Assembly (NCBI GenBank): GCA_963851085.1
Contig: CAWKNX010000003.1
Coordinates: forward strand, 1-64,000
Reading direction: 5' to 3'
DNA: 64,000 nt
Origin: DATFVJ01 sp963851085
Lineage (GTDB): Bacteria > Actinomycetota > Actinomycetes > Streptosporangiales > Streptosporangiaceae
The position numbers and the translations under genes were made by a program. Numbering within the stretch: position 1 is the stretch's first letter; the number at the start of each line of letters is the position of its first letter. This document shows, piece after piece, positions 60,717 to 64,000 of the stretch. The notes beneath the pieces were generated by a model. The model worked only from the letters and a program-made list of their open reading frames with translations, was not told the origin of the DNA and made no database searches.

Positions 60717-61785
60717 TGATCGCGGTAACTTGTCCGCGGTATGTGCGGCTGGCGGCGGGCGGGGCGGGCCTGGGCGGGGCCGGGCTGATGGTGTAGTTCC
60801 AGTCGCCGTGGAAGCTGTGCCGCGTCAGGGCGCCGGCGTTTTCCATGTCCCGGAGCTGCGCCTTGGTGATCTTGATGCCGCGGGGGTAGTCCCTGGTGTC
60901 CAGCTGCGCGGTGACGGCCAGCCCGGCGCGGGTGGTGGTCGCGGCGATGGTGTTGACGATGACCTGGTGGCTGGTCAGCGGGCGTGCCCGCCAGTTGCGG
61001 GAGATCTGCGAGAACAGCCGGTGCTCGATTTTGTTCCACTTGGAGGTGCCCGGCGGGAAGTGGCAGAAGGTGATCTCCAGCCCGGTGTCCCTGGCCAGGG
61101 CGGCCAGGGCGGTCTTCCACGCCCCGGTCCGGTACCCGTTGCTCCCGCCGGCGTCGGCGGTGACCAGCAGCCGCCGCGCGCCGGGGTAGCGGTCCTTCCC
61201 CAGGGTGTTCCACCAGCAGCGGATGGACTCGACCGCGAACGCGGCGGTGTCATGGTCAGTGCCCACATTCACGAACCCGTCGTTCGCGGCGATGTCGTAG
61301 ACCCCGTACGGGGTCACCTTCCCGGCTTGCTCATCGGGGAAGTCATGGTCGCGGACCGTCACCGGATCCCCCCTGGGCCGCCACTCCTGCCCGGCCTGGG
61401 CGTACTCGCCGACCTGCTCCTTCTTCTTGGCATCCACGCTGATCACCGGCTCCCCGGCGGCCAGGCGCTCCCCGGCCTGCGCGGTGATGTAGCGGAACTG
61501 AGCATCGCGGTCGGGGTGCTGGCTTCCCCTCGATCGTCTTGGCGTTAGCCTGCAGGCTGTAGCCATTGGCGTGCAGCAGCCGCTGCGCCGCCTGCCTGCT
61601 GCACCGGTGCCCCTGCGCGGCCAGCTCATCAGACAGGTTCTGCAGCGACTTCGTCGTCCACACCAGCGGCGACTCCGGATCCCCCCGCGTGCTGTCTTCC
61701 ACCAGCGCCAGCAGCGCGGGCTCCAGACCCGGATCCGCCGCAGTCAGCGGCTTGCGCCCCCCGTGCGGAATAGTTACCGCGATCA
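60717..61785. mobile_element. Family A palindrome split by a truncated ISAzo13-type transposase insert
   Basis: The left half of a family A palindrome (60717-60748) and its right half (61769-61785) add up to exactly 49 bases and rebuild the repeat seen at 24427 and 45207. Between them lies about 1020 bp encoding the transposase remnant. GTGCGG stands on both edges (60743-60748 and 61763-61768), which looks like a six-base target duplication or the site of a microhomology exchange. Inside the GTGCGG copies I see no inverted terminal repeats. Confidence 0.72.
60783..61762 (-). pseudogene. ISAzo13-family transposase, N-terminally truncated and frameshifted
   Basis: DDE transposase of the ISAzo13 (DDE_Tnp_ISAZ013) family. 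Core residues remain: first Asp in PVISVDAKKKEQVGEY, second in LLVTADAGGSNGYRTG and Glu in GTSKWNKIEHRLFS. The end, LTRHSFHGDWNYTI, is close to the normal C-terminus. The protein starts only at GGRKPLTAADPGLEPALLALV, so the first 100 or so residues with the helix-turn-helix are missing. An extra C near 61526 breaks the frame between KTIEGK and QHPDRDAQFRYI. It cannot move on its own. Confidence 0.87.
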
Positions 61786-62028
61786 TGAAAGCCCGGCACT
61801 GCCCCGGCCGATGTCATCGCCCGGATCATGATCCTTGGCCCGCAGGGCGGCCCATAGTGCGGGCCATGCACCGCGATCATGGAACGGCCGAGAGGGGAAC
61901 ATCCGCAGCCGCCACGCAGCCGCCACGTGGCCGGTGTCCCCGTGGGTGGCCGGTGTCCCCGTGGGTGCGTGGCGGCTGCTGTGGCGTGTCACGGCATTGC
62001 CCGCAAGACAATCCACAGGGATACCGGG

Positions 62029-62125
62029 TTATCCCCAGAACGCGATTCACCCATCCCGCAGGCCTTGACAAGCTGGCAGAATCACCAGTAGGGCGCCGCC
62101 CCCGGGTGGGAGGGTCCTGGAAGTG
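62029..62125. repeat. Dispersed repeat R2, right part (copy 3)
   Basis: Matches 54762-54860: TATCCCCAGAA, then CGCG, TTCACCC, TCCCGCA, CTTGACAA, CAGTAGGGC and GGTGGG occur in the same order. A TTGACAA box and TAGGGC lie 17 bases apart in both copies. Confidence 0.7.
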
Positions 62126-62173
62126 GGCCGGTCGCGGACGTGGGCCGGTCGCGGACGTGGGCCGGTCGCGGAC
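62123..62173. repeat. Tandem repeat, 17-bp unit, three copies
   Basis: GTGGGCCGGTCGCGGAC is repeated at 62123, 62140 and 62157 without any difference, directly after the R2 copy and about 150 bases before the acyl-CoA dehydrogenase start. Confidence 0.93.
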
Positions 62174-62319
62174 GTGGGCTGCATCTGCCGCGGGGGGCGC
62201 AGCCGGTTAGGGACTTTCGATGTGTAACCGGGCATAAGTGGTGGCGCTAGCATCGCTGACGTGGGTACCTGCCGCCGGCGTGCGGTCGGGGGACCGTGAC
62301 GTCTACCAGAGGGGCAGAA

Positions 62320-63507
62320 GTGATCAGCTATCGGCTCGACGATGAACAGGAAGCACTGCGGGCGACGGTCGAGGAATTCGCCCGCGACGTCGTCGCGCCG
62401 GTGATCGGCGGTTACTACGAGCGGTGCGAGTTCCCGTATGAGGTCGTCGCCCGGATGGGGAAGATGGGCCTGTTCGGCCTGCCTTTTCCCGAGGAGTACG
62501 GCGGCATGGGCGGCGACTATTTCGCGCTCTGCCTGGCCTTGCACGAGCTTGCCAGGGTCGACTCTTCTGTCGCGATAACCCTGGAGGCCGGGGTCTCGCT
62601 CGGCGCCATGCCGATCTACCGGTTCGGGAACGAGGCGCAAAAGCAGCGGTGGCTGCCGCCGCTGTGCGCCGGGGAACGGCTCGCGGCCTTCGGCCTGACC
62701 GAGCCGGGCGGCGGCAGCGACGTGCCCGGCGGGATGCGGACGACCGCACGGCTCGTGGATGGGCAGTGGGTGATCGACGGGACCAAGGCCTTCATCACCA
62801 ACGCGGGCACGTCGATCACGGACCTCGTCACGGTCCTCGCGATAACTGGCCGGCGTCCGGATGGAGGCAAGGAGATCTCGTCCATCGTGGTCCCGGCCGG
62901 GACGCCCGGATTCACGGTCGGGCAGAAATACTCCAAGGTCGGCTGGACGTCCTCTGACACGCGTGAGCTTGCGTTCGGGTCGTGCGGGGTCCCTGCCGAC
63001 CACCTGCTCGGTGAGCGTGGCCGCGGCTACGCCCAGTTCCTGCAGATCCTGGACGAGGGCCGGATCGCGATCGCCGCTGTCGGAGCCGGGCTGGCCCAGG
63101 GTTGCGTGGACGAGAGTCTGCGCTACGCGGGCGAGCGGGCGGCGTTCGGCCACACCATCGGCGTCTACCAGGCCATCCGTTTCAAGATCGCGGACATGGA
63201 GATGAGGGCCACGGCTGCGCGGCTGGCGTGGTACGACGCGGCCGCGAGAATGCACGCCGGGGAGCCATTCAAGAAGGAGGCGGCGATCGCCAAGCTGACC
63301 GCGTCGAACGCGGCGATGGACAACGCTCGCGACGCGACCCAGATATTTGGCGGTTACGGGTTCATGAACGAGTTCCCTGTCGGCCGCTTCTACCGCGACG
63401 CCAAGGTCCTGGAGATCGGCGAGGGAACGTCGGAGGTCCAACGGCTTATTATCGCCCGCGAGCTTGGCATGCCGGGCCTGCACGCCGGGCCAGCGGCCAC
63501 GGCTTAG
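62320..63507 (+). CDS. Acyl-CoA dehydrogenase
   Basis: FAD-dependent acyl-CoA dehydrogenase of 395 residues, which introduces the alpha-beta double bond in beta-oxidation or branched-chain amino-acid breakdown. Motifs are GLTEPGGGSDV (FAD), WVIDGTKAFITNAG, FAD/CoA-binding FGHTIGVYQAIRFKIADM and the C-terminal FGGYGFMNEFPVGRFYRD and EIGEGTSEVQRLIIAR; the latter carries the region of the catalytic Glu. GTG 62320 (ISYRLDDEQEAL) follows AGGGGCAG by seven bases and is preferred over GTG 62296. Its stop lies in the first unit of a 14-bp tandem repeat. It is a single gene; the chain specificity is unknown. Confidence 0.94.
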   Translation: MISYRLDDEQEALRATVEEFARDVVAPVIGGYYERCEFPYEVVARMGKMGLFGLPFPEEYGGMGGDYFALCLALHELARVDSSVAITLEAGVSLGAMPIYRFGNEAQKQRWLPPLCAGERLAAFGLTEPGGGSDVPGGMRTTARLVDGQWVIDGTKAFITNAGTSITDLVTVLAITGRRPDGGKEISSIVVPAGTPGFTVGQKYSKVGWTSSDTRELAFGSCGVPADHLLGERGRGYAQFLQILDEGRIAIAAVGAGLAQGCVDESLRYAGERAAFGHTIGVYQAIRFKIADMEMRATAARLAWYDAAARMHAGEPFKKEAAIAKLTASNAAMDNARDATQIFGGYGFMNEFPVGRFYRDAKVLEIGEGTSEVQRLIIARELGMPGLHAGPAATA

Positions 63508-63572
63508 CGGCCACGGCTTAGCGGCCACGGCTTAGCGGCCGCGGCTTAGCGGCCGCGGCTTAGCGGCTGCGG
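63493..63572. repeat. Tandem repeat, 14-bp unit, over five copies, at the end of the dehydrogenase gene
   Basis: GCGGCCACGGCTTA at 63493, 63507 and 63521, then GCGGCCGCGGCTTA at 63535 and 63549 and a partial sixth copy. The stop codon of the gene (63505-63507) is part of the first unit, so the last residues AATA come from the repeat. Confidence 0.93.
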
Positions 63573-63591
63573 GTATCCGGCTGCCACCCCG

Positions 63592-63680
63592 AGCGCAGCC
63601 GTTATGGCTGTGCCGCCCCGGGGGCCACCCCCGGGATCCTCCCGCATCAGTTGCTGCCGCATCCACGGCAGCCGTTACGG
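63592..63680. repeat. Intergenic palindromic repeat, GCAGCCGTT family (locus 3)
   Basis: GAGCGCAGCCGTTATGG at 63591-63607 and ACGGCAGCCGTTACGG at 63665-63680 bracket a CCCGGGGG/CCCCCGGG hairpin and GGATCC. Read on the minus strand, the order and several bases match the element at 3031-3165. Confidence 0.65.
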
Positions 63681-63744
63681 ATAGGGCTTGATACCTGGGC
63701 TTGCGGTGCGGGCCGCTGGAGCGGGGTGGGGGTGCGGCGCCCGG

Positions 63745-64000
63745 CTAGCGCTGGACCAGCCGGGGTACGGTGATCGGCTTGCTGATGACGCCGGATTGGA
63801 ACATGAGATCGGCGAGGAGTTGCACGCGGTCGGCCTTCAGCGACGTGGGGTAGACGCCGAGCGTGATGAGGGAGGCGGTCGCGCGGTCGATTCTGGTGTA
63901 CGACGGCAGGATGTTCTGCACCGCGCCGCGCTCGGTGGCCGACGCCTGCGCCTGGTCCAGGGCGCGGGAGAAGGCGCGGAGGGTGTCCGGGTCCTGCCGT
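63745..64000 (-). CDS. C-terminal end of an ABC substrate-binding protein, NMT1/SsuA type
   Basis: The last 84 residues of a gene that begins beyond the window. The sequence LPSYTRIDRATASLITLGVYP followed by ADRVQLLADLMFQSGVI fits the C-terminal helix pair of nitrate/sulfonate/thiamine-precursor binding proteins (the family of the 14232 gene). The stop is TAG at 63745-63747. Its permease and ATPase should lie outside the window. Confidence 0.75.
   Translation of the reverse strand, partial: RQDPDTLRAFSRALDQAQASATERGAVQNILPSYTRIDRATASLITLGVYPTSLKADRVQLLADLMFQSGVISKPITVPRLVQR

Larger units (their letters stand above)
61786..62319. other. 534-base gap with several small repeats
   Basis: No gene is supported. 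It has an inverted repeat around a duplicated GTGGCCGGTGTCCCCGTGG (61929-61967), flanked by CAGCCGCCACG and CGTGGCGGCTG. R2 copy 3 and a 17-bp tandem repeat follow, then the start region of the acyl-CoA dehydrogenase gene. Confidence 0.5.

Overview
The window is high-GC DNA (about 70%) with GTG starts, GGAGG-type ribosome sites, leaderless-looking transcripts and families typical of soil actinomycetes: DUF5709, DUF7455, F420-type luciferase-fold oxidoreductases, a MurJ-tail-like pseudokinase, an NhaA-DsbA fusion and PadR/TetR/LysR regulators. The genus cannot be named from the sequence. It is an ordinary chromosomal stretch with much accessory content, several broken genes and unusually many small repeats. 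No rRNA, tRNA, CRISPR array, phage or biosynthetic cluster was found.

Layout. 0-3 kb: copper-chaperone lipoprotein (partial), sugar-nucleotide-type epimerase, acyl-CoA ligase. 3.2-6.3 kb: a translationally coupled operon of a membrane pseudo-phosphatase/kinase fusion, a lipoprotein and an intact PAP2 phosphatase. 6.3-8.6 kb: two solute-binding lipoproteins without permeases. 8.9-12.2 kb: MacB-like ABC ATPase and permease. 12.4-14.1 kb: unknown protein and EamA transporter. 14.2-17.0 kb: intact nitrate/sulfonate-type ABC importer. 17.2-18.9 kb: pseudokinase with a discoidin-like ectodomain. 18.9-24 kb: a truncated hydrolase, small lipoprotein and membrane genes, and an RDD protein with three kinds of repeat. 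24-29 kb: palindromic repeats, then a decayed alkanesulfonate (ssu) locus with its Cys-type leader peptide still visible, an FMN reductase and an MFS fragment. 29-33 kb: TetR, E2-like acyltransferase, DUF7455, SPFH and NfeD proteins. 33-38 kb: glycosyltransferase, broken ROK glucokinase, metallo-hydrolase, an ABC-F remnant and a kinase-oxidoreductase fusion. 38-42 kb: DUF5709, NAD kinase and NhaA-DsbA. 42-49 kb: aldo/keto reductase, LysR, two MFS pumps, methyltransferase, and a PadR/membrane pair. 49-54 kb: sugar kinase, phosphotriesterase-like hydrolase and acyl-CoA ligase. 54-64 kb: small genes, frameshifted FHA and Lon genes, threonine aldolase, a truncated ISAzo13-type element, acyl-CoA dehydrogenase and the end of another binding protein.

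Three themes stand out. First, dispersed palindromes: a 49-bp family (two intact copies, one split by a transposase fragment), a related 45-bp family, and a GCAGCCGTT/AACGGCTGC family found almost only between genes. Second, tandem minisatellites repeatedly lie at gene ends and are translated into repetitive protein tails (RDD, SPFH, PadR, TetR, FGGY kinase). Third, gene decay: ssu genes, ROK kinase, hydrolase, MFS and ABC-F are clearly broken. The single-base indels in Lon, FHA and ROK could be decay or uncorrected assembly errors.
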